Of a stretch of DNA of 57,337 nucleotides, positions 34,603 through 43,264 are shown piece after piece. The stretch spans positions 1-57,337 of the forward strand of contig URKJ01000032.1 of assembly GCA_900548385.1 (NCBI GenBank), read 5' to 3'. Origin of the DNA: an uncultured bacterium. GTDB taxonomy: Bacteria > Verrucomicrobiota > Lentisphaeria > Victivallales > UBA1829. The translations under genes and the position numbers were made by a program. The stretch's first letter is position 1; the number at the start of each line of letters is the position of its first letter. The notes under the pieces are model-generated. The model ran no database searches and was not told where the DNA came from. It saw only the letters and a program-made list of their open reading frames with translations.

Positions 34603-35190
34603 ATGATCAGAAAGGCAATGGTGTGTATGATGGCGAGTGCAGTATTTTCCATGTTCGGATGTTCGGCGGATGATCAGTTTCCGGCCGTGAAAACGACAGC
34701 GGAGCCGGGAAAAATCCTGGTTGCCTATTATTCCTACAGCGGCAATACCCGCCATGCGGCGGAACAGATTCAGAAGAGTACCGGAGGGACTCTTTTTGAA
34801 ATCAAACCGGTTAAGGCATATCCGGCAGACTACAATGCCTGCGTCGATCAGGCGAAAAAGGAGATTCGTGCAGGCGTTAAACCGGCGCTGGCGGAAAAAA
34901 TCAAGAACCTCGATCAGTATGACGTCGTTTTCGTCGGAACGCCGAACTGGTGGAGCACAATGGCGCCGCCGGTGCTGACTTTTCTGTCAGAAAATGATTT
35001 CGCCGGAAAAACCGTGATACCGTTTGTGACGCACGGCGGAGGCGGAATGGCGCGCTGTGAACGCGATATTCGCAAGGCGTGTCCGAAATCAAAATTCGGA
35101 AAAGGCGGAGCATTCTCCGGCGGCGGTATCAGGCGTTCCGGCAGTGCCATCGCAAACTGGGTCAATGAAGTTGTAACCGTCAAAAAATGA
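34603..35190 (+). CDS. Flavodoxin, predicted lipoprotein
   Basis: A 195-residue FMN electron carrier. The flavodoxin core begins ILVAYYSYSGNTRHAAEQI (phosphate loop S-x-S-G-N-T), with the aromatic loops GTPNWWSTMAPP and THGGGGMARC around the isoalloxazine. The N-terminus (MIRKAMVCMMASAVFSMFGC) is a signal sequence with a lipobox at C20, unusual for a normally cytoplasmic protein, so it is predicted to be membrane-tethered outside the cytoplasm. The preceding stop is one base away. Confidence 0.9.
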   Translation: MIRKAMVCMMASAVFSMFGCSADDQFPAVKTTAEPGKILVAYYSYSGNTRHAAEQIQKSTGGTLFEIKPVKAYPADYNACVDQAKKEIRAGVKPALAEKIKNLDQYDVVFVGTPNWWSTMAPPVLTFLSENDFAGKTVIPFVTHGGGGMARCERDIRKACPKSKFGKGGAFSGGGIRRSGSAIANWVNEVVTVKK

Positions 35191-35198
35191 GGTGGAGT

Positions 35199-36257
35199 AT
35201 GAAAAAAATCGCTCTCTTTGGGATTCTTCTTTCCATCTTCTGTATCGTCAACATGGAGGCAAAGGATAAAATGAGTGCATTGAATATGAAAGAACAGAAA
35301 ATCGTTGCCATCGCCGCCTGTACGGCGCGCGGCGACATGCCGAACCTGAAAAACGCGCTGTCGGCGGGGCTTGACGCCGGTTTGACCGTGAACGAGATCA
35401 AGGAAATCCTGGTTCAGCTTTATGCCTACTGCGGCTTCCCGCGCAGCCTGAACGCGCTCGGCAACTGTATGGCGCTGCTTAAGGAGCGTGAGGCGGGAGG
35501 GATCAGGGACGCGCAGGGAAAACTACCCGGCCCGCTACCGGCGGGGAAGAGCATCGATTTCGGCACCGCCAACCAGACAAAGCTCTGCGGAGCGCCGGTC
35601 AAGGGAGCGCTCTTCGACTTTGCTCCGGCGATTGACGAATACTTGAAGGCGCACCTGTTCGGGGACATTTTCGGGCGCGACAACCTTGACTGGAGAACCC
35701 GCGAAATCGCCACCATCGCCGCACTTGCCGCAATGCCGGGCGTGGAGAGCCAGTTGAATTCCCACATCGCCATCGGCAAACACAACGGCGTCACGGATGC
35801 GCAGATCGGGGAGATTCTCGCCGCCGTCAACGGCAATGAATATGGGGTTCCGCACATCAGCGCCTTTCCGGTCGGGCAGGAAAACACCGGATACGCGAAA
35901 TACTTCAGCGGCAAATCCTACCTCGCCCGCCTGACGAAGGACGACCGGCTGAATGTCCCGGTCGCCAACGTCACATTCGAGCCGGGCTGCCGCAACAACT
36001 GGCACAGTCATACCGGAGGGCAGATGCTGATCGCGGTCGGCGGAGTCGGGTACTATCAGGAGCGCGGAAAGGCGGCGCGGCGGCTGGTTCCCGGTGATAT
36101 TGTCGAAATTCCGCCGAATACCGATCACTGGCACGGAGCCGCTCCCGACAGCTGGTTCTCGCACCTCGCGATTGAATGCAACCCCGCGACCAATAAGAAT
36201 ACCTGGCTGGAACCGGTCAGCGACGCCGATTACAAGGCGGCGACCTCCGGCAGATGA
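35199..36257 (+). CDS. Carboxymuconolactone decarboxylase-like protein with C-terminal cupin
   Basis: A 352-residue fusion with an N-terminal Sec signal (KKIALFGILLSIFCIVNMEA). Two CMD/AhpD-like helical domains follow (about 25-100 with LVQLYAYCGFPRSLNAL; 125-215 with REIATIAALAA and SHIAIGKHNGVT). A cupin (about 240-340) has metal ligands in NNWHSHTGGQML and the HWHG motif. Single-domain relatives are found in gut redox clusters, but the reaction is not established. I take ATG 35199 behind GAGGTGGAG; the alternative ATG at 35187 overlaps the flavodoxin stop. Confidence 0.88.
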   Translation: MKKIALFGILLSIFCIVNMEAKDKMSALNMKEQKIVAIAACTARGDMPNLKNALSAGLDAGLTVNEIKEILVQLYAYCGFPRSLNALGNCMALLKEREAGGIRDAQGKLPGPLPAGKSIDFGTANQTKLCGAPVKGALFDFAPAIDEYLKAHLFGDIFGRDNLDWRTREIATIAALAAMPGVESQLNSHIAIGKHNGVTDAQIGEILAAVNGNEYGVPHISAFPVGQENTGYAKYFSGKSYLARLTKDDRLNVPVANVTFEPGCRNNWHSHTGGQMLIAVGGVGYYQERGKAARRLVPGDIVEIPPNTDHWHGAAPDSWFSHLAIECNPATNKNTWLEPVSDADYKAATSGR

Positions 36258-36271
36258 AAGGGAGCGGTGGA

Positions 36272-36709
36272 ATGAAGCATTTGTCGGTAATATGGCTTCT
36301 GCTTTCGGTTCTTCTGCTGCCTGCGGCAGAGACGGCCATCCATTCCGCCGCAAAAGAAAAAAACAATGCGAAAGAGACATATATGAGTACAGTGACATCG
36401 GAAAGTATTGTACGTTTGTCTAGAATTACCGTCAAGCCGGACCGTCTTGCGGAATATATCGCATTTGCGGCGGAATGCGGGAGACGGTCCATGGCGGAGG
36501 AAGCGGGGGTGCTGATGATGTACTCCATGCAGGACAAAGCGCATCCGGAACAGATCACCATTCTGGAAATCTATGCGGACCGCGTCGCTTACGAGCGCCA
36601 TATCAAAACTTCGCACTTTCAGAAATACAAACAGGGAACCCTGGAAATGGTCCTGAAGCTGGAACTGCTGGACCAGATACCACTGGTTCCGGAAATGAAA
36701 ATGAAGTGA
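36272..36709 (+). CDS. Secreted ABM-domain protein (putative quinol monooxygenase family)
   Basis: A 145-residue protein with a Sec signal (LSVIWLLLSVLLLPAAETA). It carries one antibiotic-biosynthesis-monooxygenase ferredoxin-like domain (SRITVKPDRLAEYIAFAAECG... ILEIYADRVAYERHIKTSHFQKYK). Cytoplasmic members act on quinols or report redox stress; an exported form is uncommon. It starts 14 bases after the CMD-cupin stop, behind a GGAG, and is followed within five bases by the Tat flavoprotein gene. Confidence 0.83.
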   Translation: MKHLSVIWLLLSVLLLPAAETAIHSAAKEKNNAKETYMSTVTSESIVRLSRITVKPDRLAEYIAFAAECGRRSMAEEAGVLMMYSMQDKAHPEQITILEIYADRVAYERHIKTSHFQKYKQGTLEMVLKLELLDQIPLVPEMKMK

Positions 36710-36713
36710 CAAC

Positions 36714-37376
36714 ATGAACCGACGCGATTTTCTCAAAACGTCTCTGACGGTGACGGCGGCGGTCGCGGGAACCGCGTTTCTCGGCGGTTCCCTGCTGAAC
36801 GCGGCATCGGTGCAAAATTCCAAAAATGGAGTAGAAAACGGCAAAATGAAAATTCTGGTTATCACGGGCAGCCCCCGGAAAAACGGCAATTCCAACACTC
36901 TCGCGGATCACTTCATCAAAGGCGCAAAGGAAGCCGGGCACGAAGTCGTCCGTTTCGATGCGGCGTTCAAAGAGGTACACCCCTGCATCGCCTGCAACAA
37001 ATGCGGCATGAACGGCCCGTGTGTGTTCAGGGACGATTTTGAATTTGTCCGCAAACACATCGTTGACGCCGGTCTGGTGGCATTTGCAACGCCGATGTAT
37101 TATTTCGGCATTTCGGCGCAGATCAAAGCGGTGATCGACCGCTTCTATGCGATCAACGGGCAGATTCACGTTCCGAAGAAAGCGGTGCTGATGATGACCT
37201 ACGCGGACAACTCCAAAAGGAAGGAAAGCGCAATCGTCAATCATTACGAAGTGCTTCTGGATTATCTCGGCTGGACCGATGCAGGGCAGATCATTGCACC
37301 GGGAGTCTGGCCGGTCGGCGCAATCAACCGCACGAAATACCCGGAACAGGCGTACCGGCTTGGAAAGAGCATATAA
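36714..37376 (+). CDS. Tat-signal flavoprotein, NADPH-dependent FMN reductase / iron-sulfur flavoprotein type
   Basis: A 220-residue protein. The twin-arginine signal is MNRRDFLKTSLTVTAAVAG. The flavodoxin-like fold starts MKILVITGSPRKNGNSNTLADHF and includes CIACNKCGMNGPCV and FATPMYYFGISAQIKAVIDRF, as in iron-sulfur flavoprotein/NQO-like reductases. The Cys block could bind a cluster or form disulfides. Export in folded, cofactor-loaded form by Tat is implied, where no NAD(P)H would be available. Confidence 0.88.
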   Translation: MNRRDFLKTSLTVTAAVAGTAFLGGSLLNAASVQNSKNGVENGKMKILVITGSPRKNGNSNTLADHFIKGAKEAGHEVVRFDAAFKEVHPCIACNKCGMNGPCVFRDDFEFVRKHIVDAGLVAFATPMYYFGISAQIKAVIDRFYAINGQIHVPKKAVLMMTYADNSKRKESAIVNHYEVLLDYLGWTDAGQIIAPGVWPVGAINRTKYPEQAYRLGKSI

Positions 37377-37389
37377 AGGAAAGAACGCC

Positions 37390-38367
37390 ATGGACAGACG
37401 GAATTTTATCAAAACGCTCGGCATTGCCGGAGGTGCGATGCTGTTGAACAGCTCAGTCGGCGCTCCTGCGGTCGGGGCGGCGGACTCCCGGAAAAACAGC
37501 GCAAGCGATCCGCGGCTTGCCGGGGTCTGCGACATTCATATCCACTGTCTGCCCGACACACGTCCGCGCTGCATCGACGAATTCACGTTGGCGGAACAGG
37601 CGAAACAGGCGGGCTACCGGGCGGTCATGTACAAGTCGAACGACTGGAGCTGTCATGACCGGGCATTCCTGATCCGTCAGGCACTTCCGGAGTTCGAGGT
37701 GTTCGGGAGTCTCTGCATGAACCGTGTTCACGGCGACAAGGTCAATGTGTTCGCGGCGGAACAGGCGCTCAAAACCTCCGGCGGGCTCTGCCGCTGTATC
37801 TGGATGCCGACTCTTTCCGCGGCTTACCAGCACCGGTGCGACAAACTCCCCGGACCGGGAATCCCGGTGCTTGATCGGCAGGGCAAAGTCCTTCCGGAAG
37901 TGATCCGGGTGATGGAGCTGTGCGCCGGGGCGGATATTATTTTCGCTTCCGGACACAGTTCGCCGCGGGAAAGCCTGATTCTGGCGAAAAAAGCGGGAGA
38001 AGTCGGCGTGAAAAAATTCGTCGTCACTCACGTCAATTCGCTGATCTGGAAAATGACGCCGGATCAAATCAGACGGGCGGTCGATTTCGGCGCATTCGTG
38101 GAATACTGTTATCTGCCCCGTCTCTGGGGACCCGGAACAGGCAACCCGCAGTTCAAACGGCAGAGCCGGGAAGAATTCCTGAATTATGTCAGAACCGTTC
38201 CTGAACGCAGTTTTATTTCAACCGATCTCGGACAACGCGGGAATCCGAACCCGATTGACGGAATGCGCATGTGCATCCGCGAACTGCAGGATGCGGGAAT
38301 TCCGCAAAGGGAGATCAACTTGATGGTGCGGACCAATCCGGCACATCTGATCGGCGTGAACCTGTAA
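37390..38367 (+). CDS. Tat-signal metal-dependent amidohydrolase-like protein (DUF6282 type)
   Basis: A 325-residue protein. The Tat signal is MDRRNFIKTLGIAGGAMLL. The amidohydrolase barrel begins GVCDIHIHCLPDTRP (the H-x-H metal motif). FASGHSSPRESL, FVVTHVNSL and FISTDLGQRGNPN supply further likely metal ligands (His, His, Asp). The substrate is unknown. The start is ATG 37390 behind AAAGGAAAG. It sits within a run of Tat-exported redox proteins, which suggests it acts on the same substrate pathway. Confidence 0.82.
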   Translation: MDRRNFIKTLGIAGGAMLLNSSVGAPAVGAADSRKNSASDPRLAGVCDIHIHCLPDTRPRCIDEFTLAEQAKQAGYRAVMYKSNDWSCHDRAFLIRQALPEFEVFGSLCMNRVHGDKVNVFAAEQALKTSGGLCRCIWMPTLSAAYQHRCDKLPGPGIPVLDRQGKVLPEVIRVMELCAGADIIFASGHSSPRESLILAKKAGEVGVKKFVVTHVNSLIWKMTPDQIRRAVDFGAFVEYCYLPRLWGPGTGNPQFKRQSREEFLNYVRTVPERSFISTDLGQRGNPNPIDGMRMCIRELQDAGIPQREINLMVRTNPAHLIGVNL

Positions 38368-38385
38368 ATAAAAGGAGACAACATC

Positions 38386-39510
38386 ATGGATCGACGCGAT
38401 TTTCTCAAATCAACCGCAATTCTCGGAGCCGCTTTGGGACTGCCGGCCATTGTCCGGGGCGGCATGACAAAAACAGCCGCCGCAGGAAACAAGATTTCTC
38501 CGTCAGAACTTCCGCACCGCACCCTCGGCAGCGGCAAAGCAGCCCTTGACGTCTCCGCCCTTGGATTCGGCGTGATGGGCATGACTTACAACCGCAGCGC
38601 CCATCCGGACCGGAAACAATGTATCCGGCTTCTACATGAGGCCGTGGACCGCGGCGTAACCCTTTTCGACACCGCCATCATTTACGGCCCGCTCAACAAC
38701 GAAGAGCTGGCAGGCGAGGCGTTGTCGCAATTCAGAGATAAAATAAACGTGACCACCAAGTTCGGGCATGAAGTCGTCAACGGCAAAGGTACCGGCCGTC
38801 AGGACAGCCGTCCCGCCACGATCCGCCGCTACTGCGAGGGTTCGCTGAAACGCCTGCGTCTTGATGCGCTTCCGATGTTCTACCAGCACCGTTTCGATCC
38901 GAAAGTCCCGGTCGAGGAGGTTGCCGGAACCATCGGCGAACTGATCAGAGAAGGCAAAGTCCTGCGGTGGGGAATGTGCGAAGTCAGCGCCGAAACCATC
39001 CGCAGGGCACATGCGGTTCAGCCGTTGACCACCGTTCAGAGCGAATATCATCTGATGCACCGCGACGTGGAACGAAACGGCGTGCTTGACGTGTGCCGCG
39101 AACTCGGCATCGGCTTCGTTCCTTACAGTCCGCTCAACCGCGGCTTTCTCGGCGGCGGAATCAACGAATACACGCAGTTCGATCCCGACAACGACAACCG
39201 TCAGACGCTTCCGCGTTTCACTCCGGCGGCGATTCGCGCCAATACCCGGATCGTGAATGTTCTGCAGCAGTTCGGGAGAGTACGCGGCATGACTTCGGCG
39301 CAGGTCGCGCTGGGCTGGCTGTTGTGGAAAACTCCGTGGATCGTGCCGATTCCCGGAACGACCAAGCTGTCGCATCTGGAGGAAAACCTTCATGCGCTTG
39401 ATTTTGTCTGTACCCCGGCGGAGTGGCGGGAGCTTGAACTCGCCGTCGCCGCGATTCCCGTGACCGGCAGCCGCTACAATGCCGAACAGCAGCGGCAGGT
39501 CGGCCATTAA
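38386..39510 (+). CDS. Tat-signal aldo/keto reductase
   Basis: A 374-residue AKR barrel protein. The Tat signal is MDRRDFLKSTAILGAALGLPA. The catalytic tetrad is visible: Asp and Tyr in FDTAIIYGP, Lys in VTTKFGH, and His in FYQHRFDP. The cofactor motif near the C-terminus is WIVPIPGTTKLSHLEEN, typical of AKR11/13-like enzymes that use NADP(H). Its export implies a different electron source or a bound cofactor. It starts 18 bases after the preceding gene behind AAAGGAG. Confidence 0.9.
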   Translation: MDRRDFLKSTAILGAALGLPAIVRGGMTKTAAAGNKISPSELPHRTLGSGKAALDVSALGFGVMGMTYNRSAHPDRKQCIRLLHEAVDRGVTLFDTAIIYGPLNNEELAGEALSQFRDKINVTTKFGHEVVNGKGTGRQDSRPATIRRYCEGSLKRLRLDALPMFYQHRFDPKVPVEEVAGTIGELIREGKVLRWGMCEVSAETIRRAHAVQPLTTVQSEYHLMHRDVERNGVLDVCRELGIGFVPYSPLNRGFLGGGINEYTQFDPDNDNRQTLPRFTPAAIRANTRIVNVLQQFGRVRGMTSAQVALGWLLWKTPWIVPIPGTTKLSHLEENLHALDFVCTPAEWRELELAVAAIPVTGSRYNAEQQRQVGH

Positions 39511-39531
39511 GCATGATTTTGGAGGATGATA

Positions 39532-39741
39532 ATGAATCGACGTGATTTTCTCAAATCGGTGGCGCTGCTGACTGCCGCAGGAGCGATGCTCGGCAAAGGG
39601 TCCGTTCTGAAAGCGGCGGAAGCTCCGGCGGCTAAGCCGACGGGACCGGTCTTGAACTTCAATCCGCAAATGCAGTACCGTCCGATGGGACGGACCGGCG
39701 TCAACGTTTCCGCTCTCGGTTTCGGGCTTCTGCGTCTGCCG
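39532..39741. repeat. 210-base direct repeat, copy 1
   Basis: Matches 41955-42164 with three substitutions. The repeats flank the alpha/beta hydrolase and SDR genes in direct orientation, so recombination between them could delete 2.4 kb. Confidence 0.9.
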
Positions 39742-39930
39742 GATCGCCTGGCTGCATTGGGAAACTTCGGCAATGAATTCAATGGAGGGGGTGTTGCTGG
39801 TTTATCTGGGGGCTATCATGCTTCTTGCCATGTTCCTGATGATCTTTTATGCGAGGAAAACAAATTGGCTGTGGAAAAAACAACAGGAAACAGGTTTTTT
39901 TTTCCCGGCTTGGTCTCAAACCGAGGCTGA
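39532..39930 (+). pseudogene. Truncated Tat aldo/keto reductase (5' fragment, duplicated)
   Basis: Bases 39532-39741 repeat the first 210 bases of the intact gene at 41955 with three substitutions. They encode the whole Tat signal (NRRDFLKSVALLTAAGAMLG) and the start of the barrel (RPMGRTGVNVSALGFGLLRLP). After base 39741 the similarity stops abruptly and the frame runs into unrelated sequence, ending at 39930. No catalytic residue remains, so no enzyme can be made. Confidence 0.85.
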
Positions 39931-39943
39931 TGCCTCTGGATAG
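39773..39943 (+). CDS. Small membrane protein or 3' remnant of a membrane-protein gene
   Basis: A frame open across the breakpoint at 39741 encodes a 56-residue peptide from ATG 39773: one strong transmembrane helix (GVLLVYLGAIMLLAMFLMIFY) followed by a basic RKTNWLWKK segment and a short tail. The frame continues upstream as RIAWLHWETSA, again protein-like, and no ribosome site is seen. It looks like the C-terminal end of a larger transporter-like gene whose front was lost when the duplicated reductase fragment was joined. A genuine small gene is possible. Confidence 0.45.
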   Translation: MNSMEGVLLVYLGAIMLLAMFLMIFYARKTNWLWKKQQETGFFFPAWSQTEADASG

Positions 39944-39979
39944 AAATGAAATAATCTTCACGAAATGGAGGGTAATTAA

Positions 39980-41056
39980 ATGTCAACAAAGATTTTTTCT
40001 CTCGTTCTTGTGTGTCTGCTTGTCGGAGAAACTGCTTGGACGGATTCGCCGACGGACACAAATTCCACCCGGACTCCGCCTCTTGTTTTAAAGGAGCGTG
40101 GCAGTTTTTACCTTGGCGGTGAAACTGTTTTTCAGGATTTTATAGAATTGGGCAGCCAGAGGCAGGCGGATACCGTCACCGTAAATCAGATGTATGTCGA
40201 ATATATGTTGCCGGACGTGAAAACACGGTTTCCTGTGGTGCTGGTTCATGGAGCAGGTATGAGTGGAAGCTGCTATGACACGACTCCTGATGGGCGTATG
40301 GGCTGGTATGAATATTTCGTCCGGAACTCATATCCGGTATATGTGGTTGATCAGGTCGGCAGGGGACGTTCGGGGTTCAATCAGGCGATTTTCAATAACG
40401 TAGGAGCGGGTAGGCAGAAGCCGTCTCAACTCCCGAAAATCACCAGAATGGGTGACCTGCATGCGGCGTGGATCAATTTCAGGATTGGCCCGGAAAAAGG
40501 CGTTCCTTATTCTGATACGCAATTTCCGGTTGAGGCAGTTTCGGAGCTTTCCCGCATGAGTATCGCCGATCTGACTTCTTCGCTGCCGTCACCGAACCCG
40601 AATTACGGAACCCTTGCTCAACTGGCGCAAAAATTGAATGGGGCTGTATTGGTGGGGCACTCACAATCCGGTCATTTTCCGCTTGAAGCAGCACTGCTGG
40701 CTCCGAACGCAGTGAAAGGGATGATCCTTCTGGAACCGGGCGCCCGTCTGGCGGATCGTTTTACGGATGCCCAGATTGCCGTTCTTGCGAAAATACCGCT
40801 TCTGATCGTCTATGGTGATTACCTTTCCGGGTCTATTGAGATTCCCGGCGATTCCTACGGTTGGCAGCAAAGATTTGATGGTTGTAACAAATTTATTGAA
40901 CGTCTCAGAAAAGTCGGCGGAAAAGCTGAAATGTTACATCTGCCGGCAAGAGGACTGCATGGTAATACGCATATGTTCATGCAGGATAAAAATAATCTGA
41001 CCGTCGCTAATCTCATCATGGAATGGATGCATAAGTATATTCCAGAATCTCTGTAA
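39980..41056 (+). CDS. Secreted alpha/beta hydrolase
   Basis: A 358-residue protein with a Sec signal (KIFSLVLVCLLVGETAW). The oxyanion motif is VVLVHGAGMSG and the nucleophile serine is in VGHSQSGH. The acid is likely the Asp in LIVYGDYLS, and the histidine lies in GNTHMFMQD near the C-terminus. It resembles secreted esterases of this fold; the substrate is unknown. GGAGGG precedes the start. Its AT content looks a little higher than that of the flanking reductase genes, consistent with arrival together with the upstream remnant. Confidence 0.87.
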   Translation: MSTKIFSLVLVCLLVGETAWTDSPTDTNSTRTPPLVLKERGSFYLGGETVFQDFIELGSQRQADTVTVNQMYVEYMLPDVKTRFPVVLVHGAGMSGSCYDTTPDGRMGWYEYFVRNSYPVYVVDQVGRGRSGFNQAIFNNVGAGRQKPSQLPKITRMGDLHAAWINFRIGPEKGVPYSDTQFPVEAVSELSRMSIADLTSSLPSPNPNYGTLAQLAQKLNGAVLVGHSQSGHFPLEAALLAPNAVKGMILLEPGARLADRFTDAQIAVLAKIPLLIVYGDYLSGSIEIPGDSYGWQQRFDGCNKFIERLRKVGGKAEMLHLPARGLHGNTHMFMQDKNNLTVANLIMEWMHKYIPESL

Positions 41057-41187
41057 TGGGATTGAGTATATCTCATTGCGCATTTTGTGAGAACCGAAAC
41101 TTTGGTTTTTTCAAAATTGTTGGATTGAACTCAAAAAACGGTGAAGATAAGATTTTGATAATGTCCCCAACCGAAAGGATAAATGCC
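41057..41187. other. Short intergenic gap before SDR gene
   Basis: 131 bases, AT-rich, no clear promoter. The frame of the SDR is open through it, but no ribosome site occurs before AAAGGA at about 41176. Confidence 0.45.
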
Positions 41188-41943
41188 ATGAACGAATATT
41201 TTCAGGGAAAAGTCGCACTGGTCACCGGTTCCGCAATGGGAATTGGTCTCGCCTGCGCCGAAGCCTTCGCCAGAGCCGGAGCCGTCACCGTGATGGCGGA
41301 CATCAGAAAACCGGAGGAACAAGCCGGGAAATTGGCTGCCGAAGGATATCAGGCGACCGCGTATGCGTGCGATGTATCCGATGTCAATGCCGTCAGAACG
41401 ATGGTTGAATGGATTGCGGCAAAATACGGCCGCCTTGATGCGGCGTTGAACAACGCCGGAATCCAGACTCCGCAGCGTCCGATGGCGGAAATCACCGATG
41501 AAGAGTTTGACCGGACCGTCGCCGTTGACCTGAAAGGCGTCTGGAACTGCATGCGTTACGAGATTCTTCAGATGCAGAAACAGGGCGGAGGTACGATTGT
41601 GAACACATCCTCACAGGGCGGCGTGACCGGTTTTCCGGGACAGGCGGCCTACATCGCCTGCAAGCACGCCGTTATCGGCCTGACCCGTACCGCCGCAATC
41701 GACTATGCGGCGCAAAACATCCGGATCAATGCTGTCTGTCCGGGTGTAATCCTTACCCCGATAGCGCGGGAGCTGATGAGTCGTAATCCCGCCCTGGAAA
41801 AAGAGTTGATTCGCGACATTCCCGCTGGTCGTCTCGGCAAGCCGGAGGAAATCGCCAATGCTGTACTCTGGCTGTGCAGTCCGCAGGCAAGCTTCGTCGA
41901 CGGGCATGCATTGCTGGTAGACGGTGCGTTTTCCATTCATTGA
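41188..41943 (+). CDS. Short-chain dehydrogenase/reductase
   Basis: A 251-residue classical SDR. The cofactor motif is VTGSAMGIGLACAEAFARAG, NNAGIQ is conserved, and the catalytic residues are Ser in NTSSQGG and Y-x-x-x-K in AAYIACKHAV. The end (PQASFVDGHALLVDGAF) is typical. It has no export signal, so unlike its neighbours it is cytoplasmic and can use NAD(P)H. I start at ATG 41188 behind AAAGGATAA; an upstream ATG at 41161 has no ribosome site. It is followed after 11 bases by the ferredoxin-type AKR. Confidence 0.93.
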   Translation: MNEYFQGKVALVTGSAMGIGLACAEAFARAGAVTVMADIRKPEEQAGKLAAEGYQATAYACDVSDVNAVRTMVEWIAAKYGRLDAALNNAGIQTPQRPMAEITDEEFDRTVAVDLKGVWNCMRYEILQMQKQGGGTIVNTSSQGGVTGFPGQAAYIACKHAVIGLTRTAAIDYAAQNIRINAVCPGVILTPIARELMSRNPALEKELIRDIPAGRLGKPEEIANAVLWLCSPQASFVDGHALLVDGAFSIH

Positions 41944-41954
41944 GAGGTGACAAC

Positions 41955-42164
41955 ATGAATCGACGTGATTTTCTCAAATCGGCGGCGCTGCTGACCGCCG
42001 CAGGAGCGATGCTCGGCAAAGGGTCCGTGCTGAAAGCGGCGGAAGCTCCGGCGGCTAAGCCGACGGGACCGGTCTTGAACTTCAATCCGCAAATGCAGTA
42101 CCGTCCGATGGGACGGACCGGCGTCAACGTTTCCGCTCTCGGTTTCGGGCTTCTGCGTCTGCCG
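41955..42164. repeat. 210-base direct repeat, copy 2 (intact gene)
   Basis: The 5' end of the intact iron-sulfur AKR gene, matching 39532-39741 with three substitutions. Confidence 0.9.
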
Positions 42165-43241
42165 ATGCTTGCAGACGGCAGAACCGTGGACTTCGACCAG
42201 AGCGTCGCCATGATCCACCGCGCCATTGAGGGCGGCGTGAACTACATCGACACCGGCAGGGTTTACCTCGGCGGACAGAGTGAGGCCGTTGCCGGAAAAG
42301 CGCTCAAAGGCGGCTGGCGCGACCGGGTTTATGTGACTTCCAAGTCGCCGTGGTGGATCATGGAGCGCCCGGAGGATTTCGAAAAATTCTTCGATGAATC
42401 CCGTCGGGCGATCGGAACCGATGTGATTGACTTTTATCATATCCACATGATCATGCACCGGGGCTGGAAAGAGAAGGTGATCCCGTTCCGGCTGATCGAC
42501 AAAATCATGAAGCTCAAGGAGCAGCGGAAGATCCGTTTCGCGGGCTTTTCGTTCCACGACCGGCTCGGCCTGTTCAAAGAGGTGGTTGAATCCGCTCCTT
42601 GGGATTTTTGTCTGATTCAGCACAACTACCTCGACTATGAATATGAGGCCGGATGTCTCGGGCCGAAATACGCCGCCGCGAATGGTATGGGACTCGCCGT
42701 GATGAAACCGCTCCGCACCGGATTTCTGGCAAATCTACCGCCTGCGATGCGCGAGGCTCTGCGTTCGACCGGTGTCGTGAAACCCGATGTGGAGTGGGCG
42801 CTCGACTATCTGTGGGACATCCCCGAAGTCAGCGTGGCGGTCAGCGGCGTGGGCTCGATGGCGGATGTCGAAGCGAATCTCCGCTACGCATTCAAAGCGA
42901 AGCCGAACATGCTCACGCCCGACGACCGCAAGGCGCTCGGAGCCGCGATCAAGGCGTTCCGTCAGGCTCCCGGGCACATCGACTGCACCGGCTGCTACCA
43001 GTGCATCCCGTGTCCGCACAATGTCGCGATCGGCTACATCTTCGCCTATGTCTACAACAACTATCTGCTGCACAAGAACAAGAAGAAGGCACTGTCCGAC
43101 TACACGGTCTCCATGTCGCCGATCCAGCGCGGCGCGCCCGCGTCGGCATGCGTGAACTGCGGCGCCTGCCTTGCAAAATGCCCGCAGAAACTCAATATCC
43201 CGGAGCTGTTGAAACGGGTTAAGAACGATCTTGAAGCATAA
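41955..43241 (+). CDS. Tat-signal aldo/keto reductase with C-terminal 4Fe-4S domain
   Basis: A 428-residue protein. The Tat signal is MNRRDFLKSAALLTAAGAMLG. An AKR barrel (about 55-330) includes YIDTGRVYLGG, VTSKSPWW and FYHIHMIMHRG, followed by a ferredoxin-like tail. The tail motifs CTGCYQCIPCPHN and CVNCGACLAKCPQ supply the cysteines for two clusters, although the first has an unusual C-x2-C-x2-C-x-CP spacing. Iron-sulfur AKRs of this type move electrons without free NAD(P)H. GAGGTG precedes the start. Its first 210 bases are duplicated at 39532. Confidence 0.92.
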   Translation: MNRRDFLKSAALLTAAGAMLGKGSVLKAAEAPAAKPTGPVLNFNPQMQYRPMGRTGVNVSALGFGLLRLPMLADGRTVDFDQSVAMIHRAIEGGVNYIDTGRVYLGGQSEAVAGKALKGGWRDRVYVTSKSPWWIMERPEDFEKFFDESRRAIGTDVIDFYHIHMIMHRGWKEKVIPFRLIDKIMKLKEQRKIRFAGFSFHDRLGLFKEVVESAPWDFCLIQHNYLDYEYEAGCLGPKYAAANGMGLAVMKPLRTGFLANLPPAMREALRSTGVVKPDVEWALDYLWDIPEVSVAVSGVGSMADVEANLRYAFKAKPNMLTPDDRKALGAAIKAFRQAPGHIDCTGCYQCIPCPHNVAIGYIFAYVYNNYLLHKNKKKALSDYTVSMSPIQRGAPASACVNCGACLAKCPQKLNIPELLKRVKNDLEA

Positions 43242-43264
43242 CAATTAAGAAGGAGAAATTCACC

